A stretch of DNA of 64,000 bases, taken from NCBI GenBank assembly GCA_963576735.1, contig OY755171.1:20682182-20746181 (forward strand), read 5' to 3'. Source of the DNA: Bedellia somnulentella (taxonomy: Eukaryota; Arthropoda; Insecta; Lepidoptera; Bedelliidae). Below are positions 32,448 to 42,604 of the stretch, piece after piece (position 1 is the first letter of the stretch; each line of letters opens with the position of its first letter). Both the position numbers and the translations under genes were made by a program. The notes beneath the pieces were generated by a model. The model made no database searches, was not told where the DNA came from, and saw only the letters and a program-made list of their open reading frames with translations.

Positions 32448-33988
32448 TCAATCTTCATCTACAAGTAGGCACAAGCGATTTATGGCTCGCCTTACTGTCG
32501 ATTGCATGGTCTTGATATCGGCCACTCTCGGGACACCATCTGCTCCTGGATATAGTTTAGTGACTCGCCCTCTTCGCCATAACAGAGGTGGAGAGTTATC
32601 TTCGCTTATTAGGACAAGATCACCCATGCGCAAGTCTCTACATCTAACTCGCCATTGAGTTCGCTGTTGTAGCTCTGATAAATATTCCCTGTGCCATCTC
32701 CTCCAAAATGTTTGCCGTAGCTGCTCCAACAGTTGAAAGCGATCCAATCTCTTCGTCGGTAAGTCTGCCAGATCCGGTGATGGAAGAGCCGTGAGTGACC
32801 TGCCGAGGAGAAAGTGTCCCGGTGTGAGAACTGCCAAATCATTTGGGGAGGAGGAAAGGGGAGCGATGGGTCTACTGTTGAGGATAGCCTCAACCTGGGC
32901 AAAAAGAGAAGATAATTCCTCGAATGTGAGGTGGGTGTTACCCATGATGCGTTTAATGTGAAACTTAGCAAGCTTAATGCCAGCTTCCGCGCTTCCGTTG
33001 AAATTAGGGGCGTAAACCGGGCAAAATCTAAAGTTAATATTTTGAACATTAGCAAACTGCACAAATGAGTCCTTATTGTCGTTAAAAAATGAATTTATTT
33101 CCTTAGCTGCGGCAACGAAATTTCGCCCATTGTCACAAAATATTTCCCTGGGCTTCCCCCTGCGGGCTATAAAACGTTTTAAGGTTAAAATAAATGAATC
33201 CTTTGAAAGAGAACTAACTGCTTCTAAGTGCATACATCTGTATCTAAGGCAGATAAAAAGGCAAAGATAACATTTAGTAATTTTACACCCTCTACCCCTA
33301 CGATCAGTGATAAAAAATGGACCACCAAAATCAATTGCAACACTTATGAATGGAAAATCAGATGTAACACGCTGCTCAGGCAAATCACCCATTATATTCT
33401 CCATTGGCTTAATCGTAAAACGCCTACAAGTAATGCAGGAGCGATAAATGCGTTTGGCAAGATTCCTACCACCTATAGGCCAGAATCTTTCTCTAACCTT
33501 AGATAATAAGAGGGATGGCCCAGCATATAAGAGAGATATGTGTTCATATGCGAAAATTAATTTTGTGAGATGATGCTTAGCACAGAGCAACTGTGGATGC
33601 TGTGCGTTATAGCCAAGCGCAGCTTCCCTCAATCTTCCACCTACTCTTAAGATGCCCTTATCATCTACAAAAGGGGACAAAGTTAGTAAATTGCTCTTGG
33701 ATTCAAGTGGCCTATGACACTTTAAGGACATAATATCCTTACCAAAACTTTCCGCTTGTGAAAGCTTAATAAGAATATGCAGAGAGGCTTCAAGTTCTGC
33801 GAGGCTTATGGGGCCTGATATAAATTCCCATTTGCATTTAATGTTAATAAATCGTTGAACATATGCAACAACGCGAGTAAGTCTGGAAAAATTGGAAAAT
33901 CTTTTGAAATCTATGACTGATGGACTTGAAACTTCAACAGATGCCAAAAGAGATAAATGAGGTTTTAATTCTGGAATAATCTGAGTAT
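32448..33988 (-). pseudogene. BEL/Pao integrase and C-terminal domain, 3' part of a split pol
   Basis: The frame has its first ATG at 33947 and runs for 499 residues; it is also open upstream to the insertion point at 33988. Counting from that ATG: an H2C2 zinc-finger region at about 126-174 (C171, C174), then the integrase core with D206 (AIDFGGP), D272 (FCDNGRNF) and E321 (GSAEAGIK), the D,D-35-E triad. A C-terminal DUF5641-type domain ends in WRRGRVTKLYPGADGVPRV. The usual LHAG of the zinc finger reads LYAG, so one zinc ligand may be lost. The frame is otherwise free of stops. The N-terminal part of pol lies at 37365-38138, separated by the LTR element inserted at 33989. Confidence 0.88.
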
Positions 33989-35056
33989 TGTAATGTATTT
34001 TGTGTTATGTATGTGAGAAGTTTTTCCCTTTGATATACCTCTTAGAAGACCAAAATAGTTCTAGAGGTAAATGTCATATCGAAGACATAAAAGTTTAAGA
34101 ATTTTCTCAAAAATAATCATTTTGACAATCTTGATTATTGTCAGATAATTATTTCATATTTTTTAATTTACTCACTTGACATTAGTTTTCTGCAAGAAGG
34201 TTGCTAGTGTTAGGTCGTAGCCTTACAATTTATTTTATTAAATATTTTTATGAAATAACAATAAGAATATTGTTTAATATTGTAAGTGGATTGATAATGA
34301 ATCCTAATTTATTGTCTTTCTTAATTTATTTGCAATTATATATTCTTAACTCTCACTGTTATTTGGACTACTTTCTTTGTTACCTCTTTTAAGGAATAGT
34401 TTTATCCTTTTAAAAAAAGAAATAGGTTAATTCAAAATTTTTAAGTTGAGTCATGCTTGTTTGCAGAGGTCAGTCTTGATTCAGCTCCTGGGGCGATGGG
34501 GGCATCATCATTATTATGGAAGAAACTGAAAAAAATGTCAGAAACAATATTCTGAACTGACTTTATATATCATCAATTTATACACGTCTGGAATCGCAGC
34601 CCCTTACTCTTGAGCTGCCCTGGTTGACGCAAGCTTCCCGGAGTCGCAGCCCCTTACTCTTGAGCTGCCCTGGTTGACGCAAGCTTCCCGGAGTCGCAGC
34701 CCCTTACTCTTGAGCTGCCCTGGTTGACGCAAGCTTCCCGGAGTCGCAGCCCCTTACTCTTGAGCTGCCCTTGCTGACGCAGGCGCCCGGAGGCGCTTGG
34801 TTCCGTGTTAAATTCGCCACCCATCGCAACAGGAGCTGACGCTAAAGCTGAGTTTTTTTTATATTATATTATATTGATAGGTTTAGTGTTTTTGATAGGT
34901 TTTATTAGGATTGTTTTACTGTTTCTTTTTATTTATAATAAATGTTGTGACATATATATCTTCTATTATTCATTATCCTTTTTCTTTCTTTCTTCTTTTA
35001 GTTACTTCTGGCTTTTGGGTAGCTACAGCATCCCAGGAGTGAGAAGTAACGTTACA
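33989..35056 (+). repeat. 5' LTR, 1068 bp
   Basis: Starts TGTAATGTATTTTG and ends AACGTTACA. It contains four 50-bp tandem units at 34594-34795 and a T-rich region. Confidence 0.9.
34594..34795. repeat. 50-bp tandem repeat, four units, in the LTR
   Basis: Units start TCGCAGCCCCTTACTCTTGA at 34594, 34644, 34694 and 34744. The first three are nearly identical and the last differs at GCTGACGCAGGCGCCCGG. The same array is in the 3' LTR from about 36512. Confidence 0.95.
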
Positions 35057-35059
35057 AAT

Positions 35060-35072
35060 TGGCGCCCAACGT
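35060..35072 (+). other. Primer-binding site
   Basis: TGGCGCCCAACGT lies three bases after the 5' LTR. TGG complements the CCA end of a tRNA, and TGGCGCC is common in insect LTR elements. The exact tRNA is not assigned. Confidence 0.75.
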
Positions 35073-35522
35073 AAAATTATATATATCACAACAATTATTT
35101 TTTCCAAATTCTAAATTATACTTGCACAAGTAAGATTCTTTTGAATTTCGGTTTTGGCACATTTCTTTCCGTTTTTAACGTCTTTTTCTTTTATATATAC
35201 TTATTGTTATTCTATGAGGTTAGGATTAGGATGGCTACACTACTCTAGCAGACCTTCTTAGCAGATTTCCACTTTGGCTGATTTTATCTTTATTTTATTC
35301 TTGAGTTTTGGTTGTGTCAAGATGTTTTAATTTAATTATCTTTCGTTATATTTGAATGTGTTCTTTAAGGTTCTAACACCACTCTTAAGGTGTTACCTTT
35401 TTATGTAACTATTCTTTAATTTCAATGTTACTTGACATTGTTGTATTAAGGTTTGAACACTACTTCAAAGGTGTTATTTTTCTTAGGCCTTGTAGCTTAC
35501 TGTTGTACATAAGGTATGTTAC

Positions 35523-35777
35523 TTAGGGATTTATTAGTATGAGCGGCTGACAACTCATTAAATAAGCCTTGTCGTCATTGATAGGTTGACTCCTATGAAG
35601 AGTTTGACTTAGGGATTTATTAGTATGAGCGGCTGACAACTCATTAAATAAGCCTTGTCGTCATTGATAGGTTGTCTCCTATGAAGAGTTTAATTTAGGG
35701 ATTTATTAGTATGAGCGGCTGACAACTCATTAAAGAAGCCTTGTCGTCATTGATAGGTTGTCTCCTATGAAGAGTAT
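35523..35777. repeat. 86-bp tandem repeat, three units
   Basis: Units begin TTAGGGATTTATTAGTATGA at 35523, 35609 and 35695 within the internal, non-coding part of the LTR element. The copies are almost identical. Confidence 0.95.
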
Positions 35778-35895
35778 TTGTCATTGAATGTGAACAGTAC
35801 TCACTTTTGTAAGAATGAAGTATGAAAGTTTTTCTATATGAATGTGTGGATTTCAACCTAAATTTAAAAAAAAAATCTTTAGAATTTTTTTTTTC

Positions 35896-35914
35896 CGGGG
35901 GAAAGGGGAATGTA
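35896..35914 (+). other. Polypurine tract
   Basis: GGGGGAAAGGGGAATGTA immediately before the 3' LTR start at 35915. It would serve as plus-strand primer. Confidence 0.75.
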
Positions 35915-37364
35915 TGTAATGTATTTTGTGTTATGTATGTGAGAAGTTTTTCCCTTTGATATACCTCTTAGAAGACCAAAATAGTTCTAGAGGTAAATGT
36001 CATATCGAAGACATAAAAGTTTAAGAATTTTCTCAAAAATAATCATTTTGACAATCTTGTTTATTGTCAGATAATTATTTCATATTTTTTAATTTACATT
36101 AGTTTTCTGCAAGAAGGTTGCTAGTGTTAGGTCGTAGCCTTACAATTTATTTTATTAAATATTTTTATGAAATAACAATAAGAATATTGTTTAATATTGT
36201 AAGTGGATTGATAATGAATCCTAATTTATTGTCTTTCTTAATTTATTTGCAATTATATATTCTTAACTCTCACTGTTATTTGGACTACTTTCTTTGTTAC
36301 CTCTTTTAAGGAATAGTTTTATCCTTTTAAAAAAAGAAATAGGTTAATTCAAAATTTTTAAGTTGAGTCATGCTTGTTTGCAGAGGTCAGTCTTGAATCA
36401 GCTCCTGGGGCGATGGGGGCATCATCATTATTATGGAAGAAACTGAAAAAAATGTCAGAAACAATATTCTGAACTGACTTTATATATCATCAATTTATAC
36501 ACGTCTGGAATCGCAGCCCCTTACTCTTGAGCTGCCCTGGTTGACGCAAGCTTCCCGGAGTCGCAGCCCCTTACTCTTGAGCTGCCCTGGTTGACGCAAG
36601 CTTCCCGGAGTCGCAGCCCCTTACTCTTGAGCTGCCCTGGTTGACGCAAGCTTCCCGGAGTCGCAGCCCCTTACTCTTGAGCTGCCCTTGCTGACGCAGG
36701 CGCCCAGAGGCGCTTGGTTCCGTGTTAAATTCGCCACCCATCGCAACAGGAGCTGACGCTAAAGCTGAGTTTTTTTATATTATATTATATTGATAGGTTT
36801 AGTGTTTTTGATAGGTTTTATTAGGATTGTTTTACTGTTTCTTTTTATTTATAATAAATGTTGTGACATATATATCTTCTATTATTCATTATCCTTTTTC
36901 TTTCTTTCTTCTTTTAGTTAGTTAGCGACATGATAGTCCAGTGGGTAAGAACACCCGCCCGAAAAACAGAAGGGCGTGAGTTCCAATCCTGGGACGGGCC
37001 TACACCAATTTGTATTTTCTAAAGTCATATGTGTGGTTAATTTATCATGGTTGCTAACGGTGAGGGAAAACATCGTGAGGAAACCCACATGGCTGAGTTG
37101 TACTTAGTCATGTGACAGTGTATTCGTACAAAACGGCGATAGGCCTGCCCCCTATCACGTGAGTACTCTGTCTAAGCAAAACGTGGGTACCTTCTCTGGA
37201 AACTAGATGGCGCTTGCCATGTGAGTTCAGGAGTATTGGTACCTCTGCCAACCCCTTCGGGGATAAACGGCGTGAACGTTTATGTTATGTTTATGTTATG
37301 TTCTTTTAGTTACTTCTGGCTTTTGGGTAGGTACAGCATCCCAGGAGTGAGAAGTAACGTTACA
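35915..37364 (+). repeat. 3' LTR, interrupted by SINE-B
   Basis: Same sequence as 33989-35056, with a 9-base deletion (CTCACTTGA missing near 36100), a few substitutions and a 380-bp SINE with a 12-bp target duplication. Without these it is the same length as the 5' LTR. Confidence 0.92.
36921..37300 (+). repeat. SINE-B inserted in the 3' LTR
   Basis: TTCTTTTAGTTA flanks it at 36909-36920 and 37301-37312. It is the full-length tRNA-headed family, almost identical to 28951-29318. The tail is made of TTATG units. Since it sits in a young LTR and is absent from the partner LTR, SINE-B was active very recently. Confidence 0.95.
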
Positions 37365-38138
37365 GTATCCATATCGTCCTTATTGAGAGTGGGCCATTCA
37401 CTCTCAGGGCGTAGCAAGTAAGAAGGGCCATGCCACCATAAAGAATGGGAATACAAGTTTATGGGGTCTACTCCTCTGGAAGCAAGATCAGCTGGATTTA
37501 AATGAGTGGGCACATAGAGCCAGGAAGAATCCTTGGTGAGCTCTTGAATAGAAGAAATCCTATTAGCCACATAGGTTTTTAATTTGGAGGGACACGCTTT
37601 AATCCATGCAAGGACAACCGTAGAGTCTGACCAATATACTAGCCTATCGATGGGCTTACGCATCGTGGATGATACAGTCTTAACTAATCTGGCGGATAGC
37701 AAAGCCGCACACAGCTCTAACCTAGGTATGGTAGATTGCCTTAGTGGAGCAACGCGCGACTTGGCGCAGAGCAGATTGCAGACCTGGAGGCCTGATGACG
37801 ATGTACTCTTAATGTAGACACAAGCACCATACGCCAACTTCGAAGCATCACTGAAACTATGCAGCTCTATAGAAACAGGAAAGTCAATCAGAACATTTCT
37901 AGGAACAGAGAAGTTTACTAAATTATGAAGATTGTTTATGAATGATGACCATTTATTCAGAATTTTAGGAGGAACTGGTTGATCCCAATCCAGATGTAGC
38001 GACCACAAACTTTGAAGTAGTATTTTTGGTTTCACTGTACATAAAGTAAGGAGACCCAAGGGGTCAAAAACCTTGAAGGTTGTCGAAAGTATGGAACGTT
38101 TCGTAACTAAGCTAGGGGGAGTATGGTTAACATTGAAA
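37365..38138 (-). pseudogene. BEL/Pao pol, reverse transcriptase end and RNase H region
   Basis: The minus strand is open from about 38138. It encodes KVFDPLGLLTLCTVKPKI, a conserved connection motif of BEL/Pao pol. Then HSFSDASKLAYGACVY (RNase H-like), PRLELCAALLSARL and YWSDSTVVLAWI follow, and then VPTHLNPADLASRG. These are in the family's usual order. It continues in the same frame into 33988-32448 once the LTR insertion and one copy of its target duplication are discounted, so the insertion split a then-open gene. The 5' part of pol and gag are missing beyond 38140. Confidence 0.85.
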
Positions 38139-38140
38139 TG

Positions 38141-38425
38141 AAACGCCTTTCGATCAGATATACTAAATATCTATCCACGAATAACGTGTCTTAGCTTAAA
38201 AGAGGAAGGCGTCGTAAACGCCTTTCGATCAGATATACTAAATATCTATCCACGAATAACGTGTCTTAGCTTAAAAGAGGAAGGCGTCGTAAACGCCTTT
38301 CGATCAGATATACTAAATATCTATCCACGAATAATGTGTCTTAGTAGCTTAAAAAGAGGAAGGCGTCATAAACGCTTTTCGATCAGATACACTAATATCT
38401 ATCCACGAATAACGTGTCTTAGCTC
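38141..38425. repeat. 75-bp tandem array at the junction of two BEL/Pao relics
   Basis: Units start AAACGCCTTTCGATCAGATA at 38141, 38216 and 38291, and a fourth, slightly changed unit starts at 38370 after a 4-base insertion (TAGC). Each contains GGCGTCGTAAACGCC, a small hairpin. The array separates minus-strand pol from a plus-strand element. Confidence 0.92.
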
Positions 38426-38428
38426 GGG

Positions 38429-38611
38429 ATGGGTGTCCTAAACACTAATCCCGCGGGTGAAATGTACCAAGAATGTGACGAAGAAGGTCCAACAATGGAA
38501 CCTGAAGGTCACAAACTTAAAATTTTTAAAAAACAGCGTTCTACTTATAAACTGAAACTCACTTTGTTTAAAAAGTGGGTCAGCACCTCCAAAGTGAAAT
38601 TGAAACTTTAA
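38429..38611 (+). pseudogene. Possible BEL/Pao gag N-terminus
   Basis: A 60-residue frame, basic towards the C-terminus (KLTLFKKWVSTSKVKLKL), followed by an acidic, out-of-frame tail. A short coiled segment of this type starts many BEL/Pao gag proteins, and plus-strand integrase lies 120 bases downstream. The resemblance is weak and mainly positional. Confidence 0.3.
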
Positions 38612-38734
38612 GTGATAACTTAGATGAGGAATTAATTACTAGGAAATCTTATTATTAATAATATTATTATTTATAAAATAATTATTACAAATTAATTTCA
38701 ATAGTTAAACGATTAATTAGTCAAAATCATGACG

Positions 38735-39188
38735 ATATGTATAGCGTTGCTCACATATGAGGAGTTTTCAACAGCACTTACTCAGATAGAGGGAATCCTA
38801 AATTCCCGACCTCTTTGTCCCATACCCAATTCCAATTCTGACAATTTCCCAACCTTAACACCAGCTCATTTCTTATTGGGCCGATCACTGACAGCCCTCC
38901 CAGACCATGACCTGACTGATGTACCAGAATCGAAGCTTACACTGTTTCGTCAACTCCAACAGATATACCAGAGCTTCTGGCGGCGGTGGTCCAGCTTTAT
39001 ATCCTGGGAGCATCGTGCTGATCAAGGACAGCAGGACACCCCCGTGTCAGTGCCGCCTGGGGAAGATTGAGCAAGCTCACCTCGGGGCGGATGATGTCGG
39101 TCGAGTGGCTACCATTAAACCAGCCAACGGGCTTATAAAGCGGGCATTCAACAATATATGTCCGTTACCACTACCATCACAAATGTAA
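38735..39188 (+). pseudogene. BEL/Pao integrase C-terminal part, plus strand
   Basis: Encodes LTYEEFSTALTQIEGILNSR, LTPAHFLLGRSLTALPDHD and QSFWRRW, then in another frame GSIVLIKDSRTPPCQCRLGK and DDVGRVATIKPANG. Both frames align to the same domain (integrase end plus DUF5641) as the minus-strand element. A small deletion and frameshift near 38985 join them. It differs clearly in sequence from the element at 32448, so it is a separate family member. The integrase catalytic core is missing. Confidence 0.8.
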
Positions 39189-40042
39189 ATTTGGGAAGTT
39201 GGATGCAGACTCAAGGGGTCATGAAGAATAAAATTTGAGCTCCTTATACCGAGACCATACTTGATTTAAATTACTGAGCTCAATTAGCAGAAATTAGCAT
39301 TAATGCTTTACCGAAGATTACTAAATGATACTGAAGTTTAAGAAGCCAAAAATTACCCGAATATGTAACATTATAGACTTATCCATTCCAAGCTGATCAT
39401 TCGACACGACGCCGAAGAAAGAAAACATTTAGAATAAGTTAGATATAAGTTATGTTCCGTTTTTAATCAATTTATGTTTACCAATAAATCTTTATTATTC
39501 CTGTGTTTTAATTCAAAATTAGATTAGTAAGTATAGGCTTGACAGTTAGGTAGGCCAGGGTCATATATGTTACTTCACCATACCAAACAATACAGTGCCT
39601 TTTGGGGGGAGCATGTTAAGCCGCACTATCATAACATAGTGCTGCGCCTTTCCCAAAGGGTTGGTAAAAAATATAATTAAAGGACTGTATTTTATAGGTG
39701 GCGACATCTGGTGTAAAAGTAGGGACATTAAAACCATCAGAGGCATATTGATATGTTAAGTTAGATCTTACTATTACTCAACAGATGTCGCTTGTAATTA
39801 CGTAATTTAGAATATTCTCGATCAATGTAAAACAACCGTTAGGAACATTAGTACTGTCTGTTTCTTCCAGAGCATTCGAAATAATAAAGAACCGTTTTAA
39901 CGGTCGATTTGCTATGTATTCTAGAAGCTTCCGCTATTGTTGTACAGAGGGCACTTGCAAGGCCCAAATTATCCAAATGATCATTACTAATACAGAACTT
40001 GAAGAGAACACTAAGCGAGTTTTATTCCCTCCTGGATACGGA
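39189..40042 (+). other. 3' region and possible LTR of the plus-strand BEL/Pao relic
   Basis: TTTTGGGGGGAGCA at 39600-39613 could be a polypurine tract. It would put a 3' LTR at about 39614 (TGTTAAGCCGCAC) to 39946 (TTGTTGTACA). The partner LTR is not in the window, so the limits are a guess. 39947-40042 is ordinary sequence that became the target of the palindromic element. Confidence 0.4.
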
Positions 40043-40679
40043 GTGTCCCTCAAGCCATAATCCTCAAATTTTAAAACTTCATGAAATTTATTTTGATCAA
40101 TGCTATAAAATAGTGCATAAATAGTGCCATAGACTAGATAAATAGTGCTATTATGGTTAAAAAGTTATAGCAAAAGTTTATTGAATATTATGGCTTGAGG
40201 TTCAAGCCATAATCCTCATCTCTGCAGCAAACAAACGGTGCGGCCTAGAGTCTAGGTTAAGGTTTCAAAAAATAGTGCATAAATAGTGCTCACGTTATGC
40301 CAATTCCCAGAAGGAACCTTTCATTGGTTCCGGAGTTATTAAGGTTTCTTGATGAGGATTATGGCTTGAGGTTTTGATAACCTCAAATATATCCGTAATG
40401 TCTGCAGCTATTCGGTTGAAAGTTATGTCAAAAAATAGTGCGGAAATAGTGCTTCCGGACTATAATTATTTCCATCCGATTTATTAAGCCCAAGTATCTA
40501 AATAAAAAGCATTAACTTTCACATACATTTCTGTCCAGGTACACTTCAGCAGAAAACTGATTAGGATTTTTCTTAAAGCAAAATAAAGTATTTAGGTTAC
40601 ATTGCATGTTCATGTTTTTATAAATTCACGATTATTTAAGTAGGTAATTTCTTGTTAGATTATGTAGTATCTCTTACTT

Positions 40680-41052
40680 GGATTTCCGAACGCCGCGATG
40701 TTGGCCGCTGCCGACTCGCTCTGCCTGCTATCTTTGACGATCAACGATGAATCATACTATCCTTTCCTCTACTCATACGCAGGTATTGAGTGCGACTGAG
40801 ACGGAGAAGGGAACACTCGATGTGTTTTTTTGTTTCTATCCTGTCCGTGTGTGTGTGTGTCCGTTACATGTTTTGCTGTTGATGTAATTGCAAATTACCG
40901 AAGTGAGAATAATATATAAAGTACCTAATTAAAGTGTTTACGATAAATGAATTGTCCACATACTTAAAAGACAAAGTACGTTTTCCGATTGCAGAAAAAC
41001 TTGGTCGAAGCATTCTGTGTCAATCTATTACCTTCTATTAAACATGGTAAGT
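40680..41052 (+). promoter_or_regulatory. Possible promoter and first exon inside the palindromic element
   Basis: More GC-rich than the arms at 40680-40860, then TATATAAAG at about 40914. A leader follows and ends in AAACATG immediately followed by GTAAGT (41044-41052). An ATG at the end of an exon with a consensus donor is a recurrent eukaryotic start layout. No downstream exon was recognised. It could be the remains of transposase exon 1, captured host DNA or chance. Confidence 0.3.
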
Positions 41053-41129
41053 ACTGAATTTATGAAAATACTTAACTTTTTAAGCAACTCTATAATGAAG
41101 ATTTGGAAGTCACCACTCGCACGCCTAGG

Positions 41130-41520
41130 ACACGATATGTGGAATAGAATAATATTTATTTGATTCCATAAGTAAAGTTATATGCAAGTTGCTGGTAGCA
41201 TACATGGGTAGAGTTTCTCTTATGGTAAGCCATTTTTAGGCATACAAATATAAAATAAAATTTAATTTAAAACAGAGCTCAGTCAAATAAAATATCAAAA
41301 AATAAAATGAAACAAAAGATAGTGTTTTTTTTTTAAAACTTAAAACAATAGGAACTATTTACTTTATCTAATGACAAGCTTATAATTATCTTTTAAATAG
41401 TCTCTTAAGCTATAATAACATTTATTTACAAGTAATTCAAACATTTTCAGTTCAAATTTTGTAAACTGCAGCAATTTTACATTTTGTGGAAGTTTATTAT
41501 AACCGGGGCAAGACAAAATA
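41130..41520 (-). pseudogene. LINE C-terminal end inserted in the palindromic element
   Basis: The minus strand encodes PGYNKLPQNVKLLQ, then a segment ending NKCYYSLRDYLKDNY and a stop. This is the extreme end of jockey-type LINE proteins (compare MLLKKSYYSVQDFLND at the end of the protein at 59321-62194). An AATAAATATTATT signal lies towards 41145. Only this 3' piece was inserted. Confidence 0.7.
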
Positions 41521-42402
41521 TACTATTATGTAACAAAGTGGTATTGGATGGTTTAATGGGTTAGTTAGTCTAAGTGAGGTCACAAGATAACAACACTCCC
41601 CGCGCTTATGAAAAACAAACAGCCTTACTTAAATAATAGCAATTAAAATAGCCTTACTTAAATAATAGCAATTAATTTGATTAAATAATATGCATACCAA
41701 AACGAAACTTTGAAAAATCTACAAGAAAAATCCTAATCACTTTTCTGCTGGAGTGTACCTGGACAGAAATGTATGTGAAAGTTAATGCTTTTTATTTAGA
41801 TACTTGGGCTTAATAATAATTATAATACTATAATATAATATTAATTATTAATAATAATTATAGTCCGGAAGCACTATTTCCGCACTATTTTTTGACATAA
41901 CTTTCAACCGAATAGCTGCAGACATTACGGAGATATTTGAGCTTATCAAAACCTCAAGCCATAATCCTCATCAAGAAACCTTAATAACTCCGGAACCAAT
42001 GAAAGGTTCCTTCTGGGAATTGGCATAACGTGAGCACTATTTATGCACTATTTTTTGAAACCTTAACCTAGACTCTAGGCCGCACTGTTTGTTTGCTGCA
42101 GAGATGAGGATTATGGCTTGAACCTCAAGCCATAATCCTCAATAAACTTTAACTATAACTTTTTAACCATAATAGCACTATTTATCTGGTCTATGGCACT
42201 ATTTAGCACTAATTATGCACTATTTTTTAGCATTGATCAAAATCAATTTCATGAAGTTTTAAAATTTGAGGATTATGGCTTGAGGGACACGATACGGAAC
42301 CTTCCGGACCCCTGGACGTCGGCACCTTACCAGCTCTACGAATAATCAATGTGCTTGGTCCTGGAGAGATAATTTTCGGTACCTGCAAGTTTGATTCGTC
42401 TC

Positions 42403-42495
42403 GTCCGTTCTGTCCTACCGTTTGTCATACCGGTAGGACAGAACGGATAAAAATAGTCCGTTCTGTTCGACTACGCTGTCGAACAGAACGGACTA
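42403..42495. repeat. Two consecutive strong hairpins with related stems
   Basis: The first has stem 42404-42420 (TCCGTTCTGTCCTACCG) pairing perfectly with 42431-42447 over a 10-base loop. The second has an 18-bp stem, 42454-42471 with 42478-42495, over a 6-base loop TACGCT. Both stems begin with TCCGTTCTGT. They lie between the palindromic element and the LINE and match nothing else I can see in the window. Confidence 0.9.
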
Positions 42496-42604
42496 CGAAA
42501 AAAGTGTCCGGTTTGTTAGACAAGAGATTGTTTTAAGTGATGGGTATTTACCTAGGTCCGATAAGTAAATTATTACTAAACTTAATGTATACTTATAGTT
42601 ATTA

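Larger units (their letters stand above)
33989..37364 (+). mobile_element. Non-autonomous LTR retrotransposon nested in BEL/Pao pol
   Basis: Two long direct repeats (33989-35056 and 35915-37364, the second holding a SINE), each TG..CA. The target duplication is GTAT (33985-33988 and 37365-37368). A primer-binding site follows the 5' LTR and a polypurine tract precedes the 3' LTR. The internal region of about 860 bp has no gag or pol frame, so this is a LARD/TRIM-like element that must borrow proteins. The LTRs differ by only a handful of substitutions and small indels, so insertion was recent. Element orientation is taken from the primer-binding site and polypurine tract. Confidence 0.92.
40043..42290. 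mobile_element. Palindromic DNA transposon, ~540-bp inverted arms, 8-bp target duplication
   Basis: GATACGGA flanks both ends (40035-40042 and 42291-42298). The ends read GTGTCCCTCAAGCC and GGCTTGAGGGACAC. The arms (40043-40580 and about 41745-42290) are near-perfect inverted repeats. Inside each arm the motif CTCAAGCCATAATCCTCA occurs four times in alternating orientation, together with AATAGTGC repeats. The core (about 1.16 kb) has no transposase frame. It does hold a TATA-like sequence, an ATG joined to a splice donor, and a LINE 3' end. Eight-base duplications point to hAT, P or Merlin-type transposases; the end sequence alone does not decide. Confidence 0.85.

Noticed and set aside
34201..34392. 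63-codon hydrophobic frame found twice (also at 36118)
   Set aside because: The two copies lie at the same place in the two LTRs of the same element; T-rich LTR sequence produces hydrophobic frames. No gene.
35523..35777. Three near-identical 86-bp units considered as a CRISPR-like array
   Set aside because: Units are contiguous with no variable spacers and lie inside an LTR retrotransposon; simple tandem repeats.
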